In this document: positions 1-6,519 of the stretch, one piece after another | Numbering within the stretch: the first letter of the stretch is position 1 | How the letters are laid out: every line of letters begins with the position of its first letter | Virus record (IMG/VR): IMGVR_UViG_3300030430_004647 | Location: 794 to 24,339 of that record | Reading direction: 5' to 3' (one strand) | DNA length: 23,546 bases | Origin: a virus | Program-made: the position numbers and the translations under genes | The notes under the pieces: generated by a model | Database searches by the model: none | The model's input: only the letters and a program-made list of their open reading frames with translations | What the model was told of the DNA's origin: nothing

Positions 1-9
1 GAGATTTGT

Positions 10-1188
10 ATGTCCTCAATGTTAGAACAAGCTATTATTGATGCCGAGCAACTAAAAGAAACTGCTCAAAGAACAGCCGAAGAAGCTGTTATCGAAAAGT
101 ACCAGTCCGAGATTAAAGAGGCTGTTAACGCTATTTTAGAGCAAGAAGAGCCAATGGAAGAAGAGACTGAGGCTGCAGCGGTTATTGACGAAGACGGCAC
201 AAAAATTGTAGAGGATCTACCTTCAGCGCAACTAGCAGAAGACGACGACATTGTAGAAATCAACCTTGACAAACTAGAAGAGCTAATGGCACAAGAGATC
301 GAAGAAGGCGAACTAGACGAAGAAGAAATGTTAGATCGTACAGAGGTTCTTGAAGATTTAGCAGAGGATCTTGATGAAGAAGTAGAACTCGATGAGGACA
401 TCGACGACCTTTTAGAAGAGGAAGACCTTGATGAAGAAATCGACCTTGACGAGTCAGACCTAGCCGATGTTATCGCTGAACTTCTCGCAGAAGAAGAGCA
501 CGACAAAGAGAGTAAAAAAGGCAAGTTGGGACCCGACTTAAAAAAAGAGGAAGAGACTCTAGAAGAGATTGAGATTGTTGAAGAGGAAGAGGAGATCGAA
601 GAAGAGATGACTAGTCGGTATGATGACCACGAGGCTCTTCAAGGCAAGCAAAAGAAGAATCTTCCTGATGCGCTACAAGCTGCTATCATCGATAAGAAAA
701 CTCAAAACGAGTCCAGACTCCTCCAAAAAGAGAACAAAACTCTCCTAAGAGAGCAAAAGAAAATGAACAACAAAGTCCAGTTGTTAGAAAACAAACTTAA
801 TAAATATGGCACAGTCATCGAGCAATTAAAGCAAAAGTTAGACGAGAGCAATTTGTCTAACGCTAAACTGCTCTACCAAAATCGCATTTTAAATAGCATC
901 TCCTTGAATGAGCGACAAAAAGATAAAATTGTCGAAGCTATCACAAATGCAACTACAGTTGAAGAAGCAAAAATAATTTTTGAAACTCTTCAAAGTGCAG
1001 TGGGCTTAAAGTCTAAAAAGACCCAAAGGAGATTAAATAAATGTCTATTTTACAAAAACTTACAGAAGGTGTCGTTAGTCGCGACATGCGTAAGGAAGGT
1101 TCGGCACTCCTCAATAAGTGGGAGCAGACCGGTCTTCTTGAGGGCCTTCAAACTGATGTTGAAAAGAACAACATGGCCCGTCTTTTAG
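10..1188 (+). CDS. 22: Prohead core scaffold protein (T4 gp22-like), 3' end uncertain
   Basis: Likely internal scaffold around which the capsid shell assembles and which is later degraded. Residues 1-45 are helical (begins MSSMLEQAIIDAEQLKET, comparable to the start of T4 gp22). Residues 40-230 are extremely rich in Glu and Asp, and residues 235-285 look like a coiled coil (LLQKENKTLLREQKKM). Residues 295-335 form the conserved-looking helical end (NERQKDKIVEAITNATTVEE). The gene lies directly upstream of the capsid gene, as gene 22 does in T4. A GAG at bases 1-3, spaced 6 from the ATG, may be the rest of a ribosome site cut by the window edge. Oddity: no stop occurs before the capsid start, so the frame runs 148 bases into it. 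The extra 49 residues are unlike the rest (no acid-rich character). The true end is probably near 1036, with an indel in the A5 run at 1015-1019. Confidence 0.8.
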   Translation: MSSMLEQAIIDAEQLKETAQRTAEEAVIEKYQSEIKEAVNAILEQEEPMEEETEAAAVIDEDGTKIVEDLPSAQLAEDDDIVEINLDKLEELMAQEIEEGELDEEEMLDRTEVLEDLAEDLDEEVELDEDIDDLLEEEDLDEEIDLDESDLADVIAELLAEEEHDKESKKGKLGPDLKKEEETLEEIEIVEEEEEIEEEMTSRYDDHEALQGKQKKNLPDALQAAIIDKKTQNESRLLQKENKTLLREQKKMNNKVQLLENKLNKYGTVIEQLKQKLDESNLSNAKLLYQNRILNSISLNERQKDKIVEAITNATTVEEAKIIFETLQSAVGLKSKKTQRRLNKCLFYKNLQKVSLVATCVRKVRHSSISGSRPVFLRAFKLMLKRTTWPVF

Positions 1189-2852
1189 AAAATCAAGCAA
1201 AGCAACTTCTTAAAGAGGCTGCTTCATCCATGAGAGGTGGTGATGTAGAAGGTTTCGCTGCTGTTGCATTCCCAATTGTCCGTCGTGTATTCGGTGGCCT
1301 TATTGCAAATGACCTTGTTAGCGTTCAGCCAATGTCGCTCCCATCTGGTCTTATCTTCTTCCTAGATTTCACGTTCGGTGGAACCGATGAGTCGACCGAT
1401 GAGCGCTTAGGCTTCGGTGGTGAACCAGCACAGTCATTATATGGTGGCGATGCAGTTGGTTCTCAGATCACTGGTGGTGTAAATCTAAGTGGAGAGGCTG
1501 GAACTATTGCTGGTCAGTTCTATGGATTGACAAATGGTTACTCTTCGCCAACAGGATCAGAGGGCGACCTTATCGTTGTCGCTTCCGGCAGTGTTACTGA
1601 GGGCGGTAAAGTTTCAGCTGAAGCTGCGACCTCTAATGGTTATGCTCCATTGACTGCAGAGCAAGCCGCAAGCCAATTCCTTCGATTTGATCCGGATTTG
1701 GTCTCTGGTTCAGGTTTTGTTGTTGCTGAGAAAAACATGGGCTCCTTGGACGTCACCGGCAATAAATTTGACTTTGACAACTTGGCCGCATGTGCAAGTA
1801 ACATCGACCAAAGAGGTTTCTTGGTTAGACGCCTCACTCATCTAAGTAAAAGTTCAGATGGAACCGAAACTAGTGAGACAGTGGTTCGATTTGTGTTTGT
1901 CAGTTCCGGTTCATCGGATAGTGTTGATGCACAAACCGATTTGATCGGTGATCTTTCTGGAGCAATAAATGGTTCAACTATCCATTATCCAATTAAAGAC
2001 AATTTCGAAGCAGCTGACACTCTAGGTGCTGTCGTAGGTGCAGAGAAGTTTGGTCTTGAGGCTACTGGAAACATTCCAGAAATTAATCTTAAGGTCGATA
2101 GTGTGTCTGTAACGGCACTCACCAAGAAGCTCAAGGCTAAGTGGACACCAGAGTTGGGTCAAGACCTAAACGCTTACCACAACCTTGACGCAGAGGTCGA
2201 GCTTACTTCAATTCTCTCTGAGCAGATTGCTCTAGAGATTGACCGTGAGATTGTTGAAGATCTCGTTAAAGGTGCTAAAGCGGCCACTTACTACTGGTCA
2301 CGAAGCCCAGGTCTTTTTGTCGATAGAAAAACTGGTGCTGAGATTGGTGCATCTTCGGCTGCTCCAGACTTTACCGGTACTGTTTCTGAGTGGTATGAGA
2401 CACTTGGTGAGACCATTAACGATGTGTCTGCTCAGATTCACCGCAAGACGCTACGTGGCGGCGCGAACTTCCTTGTTACTTCCCCAGAGGTTGCTAACAT
2501 TCTTGAGTTCACAGCCGGTTTCCGCGCAAATGTAACCCATGACGATACCACTGGTACTGCTGGTACTACGCAAGTTGGTACCCTAAGCAAGCGTTATGAC
2601 GTATACGTTGATCCTTACTTCCCACGTAACCTTATTCTCGTTGGACGTAAGGGTGGTTCTTTCCTAGAGAGCGGTTATGTATACGCTCCATACGTGCCAC
2701 TACAAGTCACTCCTACCATCTTTGGTGTGGAAGACTTCGTACCACGTAAGGGTGTTATGACTCGCTATGCGAAGAAGATGGTTCGACCAGATATGTACGG
2801 TCTAGTCATTTGTCGCGGACTCTTAGGTGAGAGCGGCGCAACCTCCGCATAA
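1041..2852 (+). CDS. 23: Major capsid protein (T4 gp23-like)
   Basis: Main shell protein of the head, 603 aa against 521 in T4 gp23. Recognisable segments are residues 90-105 (DLVSVQPMSLPSGLIFFLD, compare the T4 'GVQPMNSPTGQVFAL' region), about 365-400 (KWTPELGQDLNAYHNLDAE, then ILSEQIALEIDREIVEDL) and the end (YVDPYFPRNLILVGRKGG, YVYAPYVPLQVTP, MVRPDMYGLVICRGLL). Residues 54-60 read NQAKQLLKEA. LLKE|A fits the T4 gp21 protease rule (Leu/Ile-x-Glu), so mature protein may begin at Ala60, close to the T4 cut after Glu65. The start is well set: AAAGGAG at 1025-1031, nine bases before ATG. Arginine is mostly CGT/CGC here, whereas neighbours prefer AGA, as expected for the most highly made protein. 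A terminator follows. Confidence 0.96.
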   Translation: MSILQKLTEGVVSRDMRKEGSALLNKWEQTGLLEGLQTDVEKNNMARLLENQAKQLLKEAASSMRGGDVEGFAAVAFPIVRRVFGGLIANDLVSVQPMSLPSGLIFFLDFTFGGTDESTDERLGFGGEPAQSLYGGDAVGSQITGGVNLSGEAGTIAGQFYGLTNGYSSPTGSEGDLIVVASGSVTEGGKVSAEAATSNGYAPLTAEQAASQFLRFDPDLVSGSGFVVAEKNMGSLDVTGNKFDFDNLAACASNIDQRGFLVRRLTHLSKSSDGTETSETVVRFVFVSSGSSDSVDAQTDLIGDLSGAINGSTIHYPIKDNFEAADTLGAVVGAEKFGLEATGNIPEINLKVDSVSVTALTKKLKAKWTPELGQDLNAYHNLDAEVELTSILSEQIALEIDREIVEDLVKGAKAATYYWSRSPGLFVDRKTGAEIGASSAAPDFTGTVSEWYETLGETINDVSAQIHRKTLRGGANFLVTSPEVANILEFTAGFRANVTHDDTTGTAGTTQVGTLSKRYDVYVDPYFPRNLILVGRKGGSFLESGYVYAPYVPLQVTPTIFGVEDFVPRKGVMTRYAKKMVRPDMYGLVICRGLLGESGATSA

Positions 2853-2883
2853 AACTAATTTAATTTAGTTTAAACAAATCCGA

Positions 2884-2916
2884 CCCCGTGTTTCTTTTGA
2901 GGCACGGGGTTTTTTG
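2884..2916 (+). terminator. Intrinsic terminator after the major capsid gene
   Basis: CCCCGTG (2884-2890) pairs with CACGGGG (2903-2909), with an extra A-T pair at 2883/2910, around a 12-base loop. It is followed by TTTTTTGTTTT. It starts about 30 bases after the capsid stop. This is a typical rho-independent terminator. Confidence 0.92.
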
Positions 2917-2960
2917 TTTTAGTGCTTTACTATTTACTATACCCATGTTTCTGACATGAT

Positions 2961-2968
2961 TATAAATG
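2961..2968 (+). promoter_or_regulatory. Candidate T4-type late promoter element TATAAATG
   Basis: TATAAATG differs at one base from the T4 late promoter core TATAAATA. It lies just after the capsid terminator and 29 bases before the next start codon, where a new late promoter is expected. In an A+T-rich genome such an octamer can also arise by chance, so the call rests mainly on position. Confidence 0.4.
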
Positions 2969-2979
2969 GCCGAAGGCCA
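2967..2979 (+). other. Small hairpin just upstream of a ribosome site
   Basis: TGGCC (2967-2971) and GGCCA (2975-2979) form a perfect 5-bp stem with a GAA loop. It sits between the candidate late promoter and the ribosome site GGGAGGG (2981-2987) of the 135-aa gene. It could stabilise the 5' end of the mRNA or tune translation; this is inference. Confidence 0.45.
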
Positions 2980-2996
2980 AGGGAGGGTTTTAAATA

Positions 2997-3404
2997 ATGG
3001 GTTCAAAAAGAATAGGTCTTGCGAGAACGCAAGCATTAATAGAGAGCTTAAAAAGAGAGTTAAATTTAGCTGATTCCACGTTGGCTGGGCAGACCATTAC
3101 GGACGCCGCAAAATTGACCGGACAAGTAGCCGCAACAGTTACAGCGGCTGGTACATCCGCCGCGCTGTCAGAGGCGCTTATATGTCCGGTAGACAGTGGC
3201 AATGATGCTCATAAAGTGAAAATGTTCAATGCCACAGCTATTGGACAAATTTGTTTTGTTGTTAACGTTGACACCAGCCAAGACGCTGTTATAAGAAACG
3301 TCGCAGATGATGCCAACTTGGTTACACTTGGAGAAGGCGTCGGATGCGTTTTAGTTGCCACCGCTACAGGTGATAATTGGTATCCTGTTGGACTCGGCTC
3401 TTAA
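2997..3404 (+). CDS. Small probable capsid accessory or decoration protein
   Basis: 135 aa. The N terminus (MGSKRIGLARTQALIESLKR) forms a basic amphipathic helix. The rest is Ala/Thr/Val-rich and looks beta-structured (TVTAAGTSAALSEALICPVD, ICFVVNVDTSQDAVIRNV) with a WYPVGLGS end, as in small virion surface or head-fibre proteins. It lies straight after the major capsid gene, between two intrinsic terminators, with a strong ribosome site (GGGAGGG, nine bases before ATG). It is therefore probably made in large amounts from its own transcript. The function is inferred from context; I see no enzyme motif. Other possibilities are a head-fibre base or an unrelated late protein. Confidence 0.72.
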   Translation: MGSKRIGLARTQALIESLKRELNLADSTLAGQTITDAAKLTGQVAATVTAAGTSAALSEALICPVDSGNDAHKVKMFNATAIGQICFVVNVDTSQDAVIRNVADDANLVTLGEGVGCVLVATATGDNWYPVGLGS

Positions 3405-3434
3405 GACTAATAAAATATAGAATTTATATTTGGA

Positions 3435-3459
3435 CCCCCTCCGAAGAGGGGGTTTTTTT
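3435..3459 (+). terminator. Intrinsic terminator after the 135-aa gene
   Basis: CCCCCTC (3435-3441) pairs perfectly with GAGGGGG (3446-3452) around a CGAA tetraloop, followed by seven T. This is a textbook strong rho-independent terminator. Confidence 0.95.
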
Positions 3460-3470
3460 ATATAAAAACA

Positions 3471-3486
3471 ACTAATTATATAAAAC
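3471..3486 (+). promoter_or_regulatory. Candidate promoter: ACTAATTATA with overlapping TATAAAAC
   Basis: This is one copy of the recurring intergenic motif ACTAWTWAWW, overlapping TATAAAAC (3479-3486). It lies just after the terminator and before the ribosome site ACAGGAG of the basic 114-aa gene. A promoter is needed here because the preceding terminator is strong. TATAAAAA at 3461-3468 is an alternative core. Confidence 0.4.
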
Positions 3487-3498
3487 AGGAGTTTTATT

Positions 3499-3843
3499 AT
3501 GGGAAAAAAGAGAAGACTAATTAACAAATCTAATAAATTCACCGCTAAACACTCTAACCATCCGGTATTAAAGCGAATTAACAGTCAAACACAACCCAGC
3601 GAAAACGAAGTTGTAGAGATAGTTAATAAACCAATTATAGAAGTTAAAAAAGTAGAAAAGCCGATTAAAGTTGAAGAAACAAAAGTTCAATTTAAACCAG
3701 AACCTATTGTCGAAACACAAAGTAAAACAATACCAAAGGTTAAAAAAACGGTCACTAGAAAAGCAACACCCAAGGTTAAAGCTAAAAACAAAACAACAAA
3801 AAGAGTCAAAAAAACTAAACCAACAACAGACAAAGCTATTTAG
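3499..3843 (+). CDS. Highly basic Lys/Pro/Thr-rich protein, function unknown
   Basis: 114 aa with no recognisable enzyme domain. The N terminus (MGKKRRLINKSNKFTAKHSN) is strongly basic. The middle (about 35-75) alternates Val/Glu/Lys/Pro (KPIIEVKKVEKPIKVEETK). The last 40 residues are almost only Lys, Thr, Arg, Val and Pro (KVKKTVTRKATPKVKAKNK), like histone H1-type tails. The protein is probably disordered and nucleic-acid binding. It sits among head genes, so a DNA-packaging or internal head role is possible but unproven. It has a good ribosome site (ACAGGAG, 8-9 bases before ATG), follows a strong terminator, and so needs its own promoter. Confidence 0.7.
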   Translation: MGKKRRLINKSNKFTAKHSNHPVLKRINSQTQPSENEVVEIVNKPIIEVKKVEKPIKVEETKVQFKPEPIVETQSKTIPKVKKTVTRKATPKVKAKNKTTKRVKKTKPTTDKAI

Positions 3844-3847
3844 ACCT

Positions 3848-3872
3848 TCTCCTACTATTTATAGGGAGGAGA
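3848..3872 (+). promoter_or_regulatory. Hairpin covering the ribosome site of the neck gene
   Basis: TCTCCT (3848-3853) is the exact reverse complement of AGGAGA (3867-3872), which is the ribosome site of the next gene (ATG at 3880). The 13-base loop contains ACTATTTATA, a copy of the recurring intergenic motif. When paired, the site would be hidden from ribosomes. A weak six-pair stem, so a regulatory effect is only a possibility. Confidence 0.4.
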
Positions 3873-3879
3873 TCCGTAA

Positions 3880-5130
3880 ATGTCTGAACCTACGCTAATA
3901 CCAGTATCACAAACTAGCAAAGTTATTCTGCCCAGTGGCAGCACTTTTGAAGAGGCAAGCGATGCTATAGGGTCTTTTCCCTTTAGCGTGTACACTGATG
4001 ATCACTTTTTCTTAACTGGAGCCGCAGACCAAGTTGCTTATACTTTTCATAAGCTAGGCGGTGATGTGCTTGATATTGAACTGACTAAAGAACAAGTATT
4101 CTCAGCTTATCAAGAGTCGGTTTTAGAATATTCTTATCTTCTTAACATACACCAAGCAAAGAACTCAATTGGCGATCTTTTGGGTGCAAAAACAGGCTCT
4201 TTTAATGAAGAGGGCCAACTACAAGATCCAACCGATCTTGAGGATGTGGCTCTAAAATTCCCTAAGTTTAAGTTCGAATATGCTAGAAGAGTAGCGCATG
4301 GTTACTCCACCGAAGCTGGATTAGGAGGTGTTACTGAGATATACTCAGCTTCGTTCAACACTGTAAATGGTCAGCAAGATTATGATCTACAATCAATTAT
4401 TTCTTCTAAGACAGAGTTTAGCACCATAGTTGGAGAAAAACGCATTAACGTAACTAAAGTTTATTACAAAACTCCACAGGCTATGTGGAGATTTTTTGGA
4501 TATTATGGGGGGTTAAATACCGTAGGAGACTTGGCGAGCTACGGACAGTATGCCGATGACAGCACTTTTCAATTAATACCAACTTGGCAAAATAAAGCCC
4601 AAGCCATGGCTTTTGAAGACGCTATATATACAAGAAACAGTCATTACAGTTTTGAGATAAAAAACAATAAATTAAGGATTTTTCCTCAAACTGTAAATGT
4701 TAGTCCAAAAACAATGTATGTGGAGTTTTTCGTTGACACCGACACGCCATGGAAAGAAGACGATACAACCGATAATGGTGTTGAGGGCATCAACAACATG
4801 AACACATTGCCTTTTGAAAACACACCATATCAATCTATTAATTCAATTGGTAAACAATGGATAAGACGATTTGCTCTTGCCATATCAAAAGAAACTCTTG
4901 GCAATATTCGATCTAAGATAAGCACCATTCCGATTCCCGGTGATAGTGTAACTCTAGATGGGCCGGCCCTTATTAATCAAGGGCAAACAGAACAAGATAA
5001 ATTAAGAGAAGAGTTAAAAACAATATTTGATGAATTAACATATGCTAAGATTGCCCAGGGAGACGCTGAGTTATCTGACGCTGTGAATAAAGTTCAAGAA
5101 AGGATCCCAATGCGGATTTTTGTAGGGTAG
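3880..5130 (+). CDS. Neck / head-completion protein (gp13-like)
   Basis: 416 aa, probably part of the ring joining head and tail. It lies between capsid genes and the tail-completion genes, where T4-type phages have genes 13 and 14. Features seen are an N-terminal segment with a short helical part (TKEQVFSAYQESVLEYSYLL, about 68-87), then a beta segment (NTVNGQQDYDLQSII, about 161-175), INVTKVYYKTPQAMWRFFGY, the segment KNNKLRIFPQTVN, and a helical C terminus with LREELKTIFDELTYAKIA. The KLRIFP segment and overall plan are familiar from neck proteins of divergent T4-like phages, but T4 gp13 is shorter (309 aa) and I see no strict signature. The ribosome site AGGGAGGAG precedes ATG by about 8 bases and may be hidden in a hairpin. 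Confidence 0.7.
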   Translation: MSEPTLIPVSQTSKVILPSGSTFEEASDAIGSFPFSVYTDDHFFLTGAADQVAYTFHKLGGDVLDIELTKEQVFSAYQESVLEYSYLLNIHQAKNSIGDLLGAKTGSFNEEGQLQDPTDLEDVALKFPKFKFEYARRVAHGYSTEAGLGGVTEIYSASFNTVNGQQDYDLQSIISSKTEFSTIVGEKRINVTKVYYKTPQAMWRFFGYYGGLNTVGDLASYGQYADDSTFQLIPTWQNKAQAMAFEDAIYTRNSHYSFEIKNNKLRIFPQTVNVSPKTMYVEFFVDTDTPWKEDDTTDNGVEGINNMNTLPFENTPYQSINSIGKQWIRRFALAISKETLGNIRSKISTIPIPGDSVTLDGPALINQGQTEQDKLREELKTIFDELTYAKIAQGDAELSDAVNKVQERIPMRIFVG

Positions 5131-5134
5131 GTGA

Positions 5135-5623
5135 ATGGCTGATAATGAATGGAAACAACCAGATGCTCCACCTCCACCATTATTTTTGGGAGAAAAAGAG
5201 CGAGACTTTGTAAAACAAGTCAACGATGAACTTATTGAAAGAGTTATCGGTCAAGGTATATTCTATTATCCTATCAGCATGGAACACACTAACTTTCATC
5301 CAATGTATGGCGAGGCAATAGAAAAAACTTATTTGCCTCCGATTAGGGTTTATGCACTCGTAATGTGGGAGGGCTTTGTTACTGAGACAACAAACTTAGG
5401 GATAGATCGCAGACCATCAATTGTTATTCGTTTTCAAAAAAGAAGATTAACCGAAGATCAAAATCTTTTTGTTAGAGAAGGCGATTTCGTAAAATATGGT
5501 GAAACTTTTTATGAGATAGTAGAACTAAATGAGCCAAAACAAATGTTTGGACAAATACAACATAAAATGACAATAGAGGCAAAATGTATTAAAGCACGAC
5601 AGGGGACGTTCAATGGCAAGTGA
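5135..5623 (+). CDS. Neck protein (gp14-like head-tail connector)
   Basis: 162 aa. N-terminal Pro stretch (QPDAPPPPLFLGEKERDFVK), then a helix and a beta-rich core: IFYYPISMEHTNFHPMYGEA (about 43-62), VYALVMWEGF, IVIRFQKRRL, and GDFVKYGETFYEIVELNEP (about 119-137). The plan of tyrosine-rich start, 'GEA' turn, and a late 'GD-x-FYEI' beta hairpin matches T4 gp14-type neck proteins. It starts four bases after the previous stop and overlaps the next gene by 11 bases, so the three genes form one translated unit. T4 gp14 is longer (256 aa), so the name is a family-level guess. Confidence 0.65.
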   Translation: MADNEWKQPDAPPPPLFLGEKERDFVKQVNDELIERVIGQGIFYYPISMEHTNFHPMYGEAIEKTYLPPIRVYALVMWEGFVTETTNLGIDRRPSIVIRFQKRRLTEDQNLFVREGDFVKYGETFYEIVELNEPKQMFGQIQHKMTIEAKCIKARQGTFNGK

Positions 5624-6470
5624 AGTATATGAAATACAACCGTCAACACTGGAAACAATAGACTTCGCTCTTTTTGATTTTATTAACAAAAAGATGAACA
5701 ATAGTTCTACAAGAAATGATGGATGGGAAAAAGTACCAGTGATATGGGTAAGTTCAGAGCGTTCTTTTCTCTCTAAAAACAATAAAGACTTGAGAGATGA
5801 TGATGGTACTATCAAACTGCCCCTAATAACAATTGAAAAAACGTCTGTGGCAAAAGATCTAACATTCAAAGGGGCTTACTACGGCAACCCCGTAAATTTT
5901 ACAGACCCGGCTCGTGGAGGCCGCATATCAATTTCAAGAAGAATTGTTAAAGACAAAACAAGTAATTTTGCCGCTGCTGACAATATTAAGAATATTAGTG
6001 GTGTAAAATCAAAATCAGGCGGCCAATCTTACTTTCCAAGAAAAAAAACAGAAAAAATAGTTTATGAAACCTTAAACATGCCAATGCCTGTTTATCTGAC
6101 AATAAACTATACAGTAACCGTTAGGGCACAGTATATTCAACAAATGAATGAACTAACAAGCCCATTTGCTACGCTCGGTGGTCATATTAACTCTTTTCTA
6201 ATTAGAAAAGATGGACATCGCTATGAAACATTCGTCCAGTCTGATTTTGCTTTAAACAACAACGTATCTAATTTAGGTGTTGATGAGCGAATATATGATA
6301 CAAAATTTAATTTTAAAGTTTTAGGTTATATTATTGGTGAGGGTCCAAATGGAGATAGGCCAAGAATAATCAAAAGAGAAAATGCCGTAGAGGTAAAAAT
6401 CCCTAGAGAGCATATAATTTTGGACGAAATTCCAGAGCGTAACGATAATAAAGGATTTTACAGAGAATAA
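5613..6470 (+). CDS. 15: Tail completion / sheath-stabiliser protein (gp15-like)
   Basis: 285 aa against 272 in T4 gp15, which caps the finished tail before it joins the head. Matching features are residues 41-55 (VPVIWVSSERSFLS, compare T4 'VPITYASKEHFM'), then LPLITIEKTSV (compare 'LPRINLHLVDF'), and residues 152-180 (KIVYETLNMPMPVYLTINY then VRAQYIQQMNELTSPF, compare 'IYELSIFTRYEDDMFQIVEQ'). The C-terminal part has a beta core and ends in an acidic tail. The start at 5613 has AGGGGA about eight bases upstream and overlaps the end of the previous gene. The tail sheath gene follows, as expected for this role. Confidence 0.8.
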   Translation: MASEVYEIQPSTLETIDFALFDFINKKMNNSSTRNDGWEKVPVIWVSSERSFLSKNNKDLRDDDGTIKLPLITIEKTSVAKDLTFKGAYYGNPVNFTDPARGGRISISRRIVKDKTSNFAAADNIKNISGVKSKSGGQSYFPRKKTEKIVYETLNMPMPVYLTINYTVTVRAQYIQQMNELTSPFATLGGHINSFLIRKDGHRYETFVQSDFALNNNVSNLGVDERIYDTKFNFKVLGYIIGEGPNGDRPRIIKRENAVEVKIPREHIILDEIPERNDNKGFYRE

Positions 6471-6500
6471 CAACTAATTAATAAAGAACTTTTAAAAGTT

Positions 6501-6508
6501 TATAAAAG
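6501..6508 (+). promoter_or_regulatory. Candidate late promoter core TATAAAAG before the sheath gene
   Basis: TATAAAAG is two mismatches from TATAAATA. It lies in the 49-base gap before the sheath gene and directly touches the ribosome site AAAGGAG. A palindrome AACTTTTAAAAGTT (6487-6500) is just upstream and ACTAATTAAT is at 6473-6482. If this core were the promoter the leader would be too short to include the ribosome site, so the upstream motif is the better candidate. Confidence 0.22.
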
Positions 6509-6519
6509 GAGAAGCGCTA

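Noticed and set aside
66-524. Minus-strand frame of 152 codons, very rich in Ser and Arg
   Set aside because: It is the antisense shadow of the GAA/GAC-rich acidic stretch of the scaffold gene; no ribosome site and no natural protein composition.
2239-2535. Plus-strand frame of 98 codons within the capsid gene
   Set aside because: It lies fully inside the well-supported capsid gene in another frame, with no ribosome site and basic, low-quality composition.
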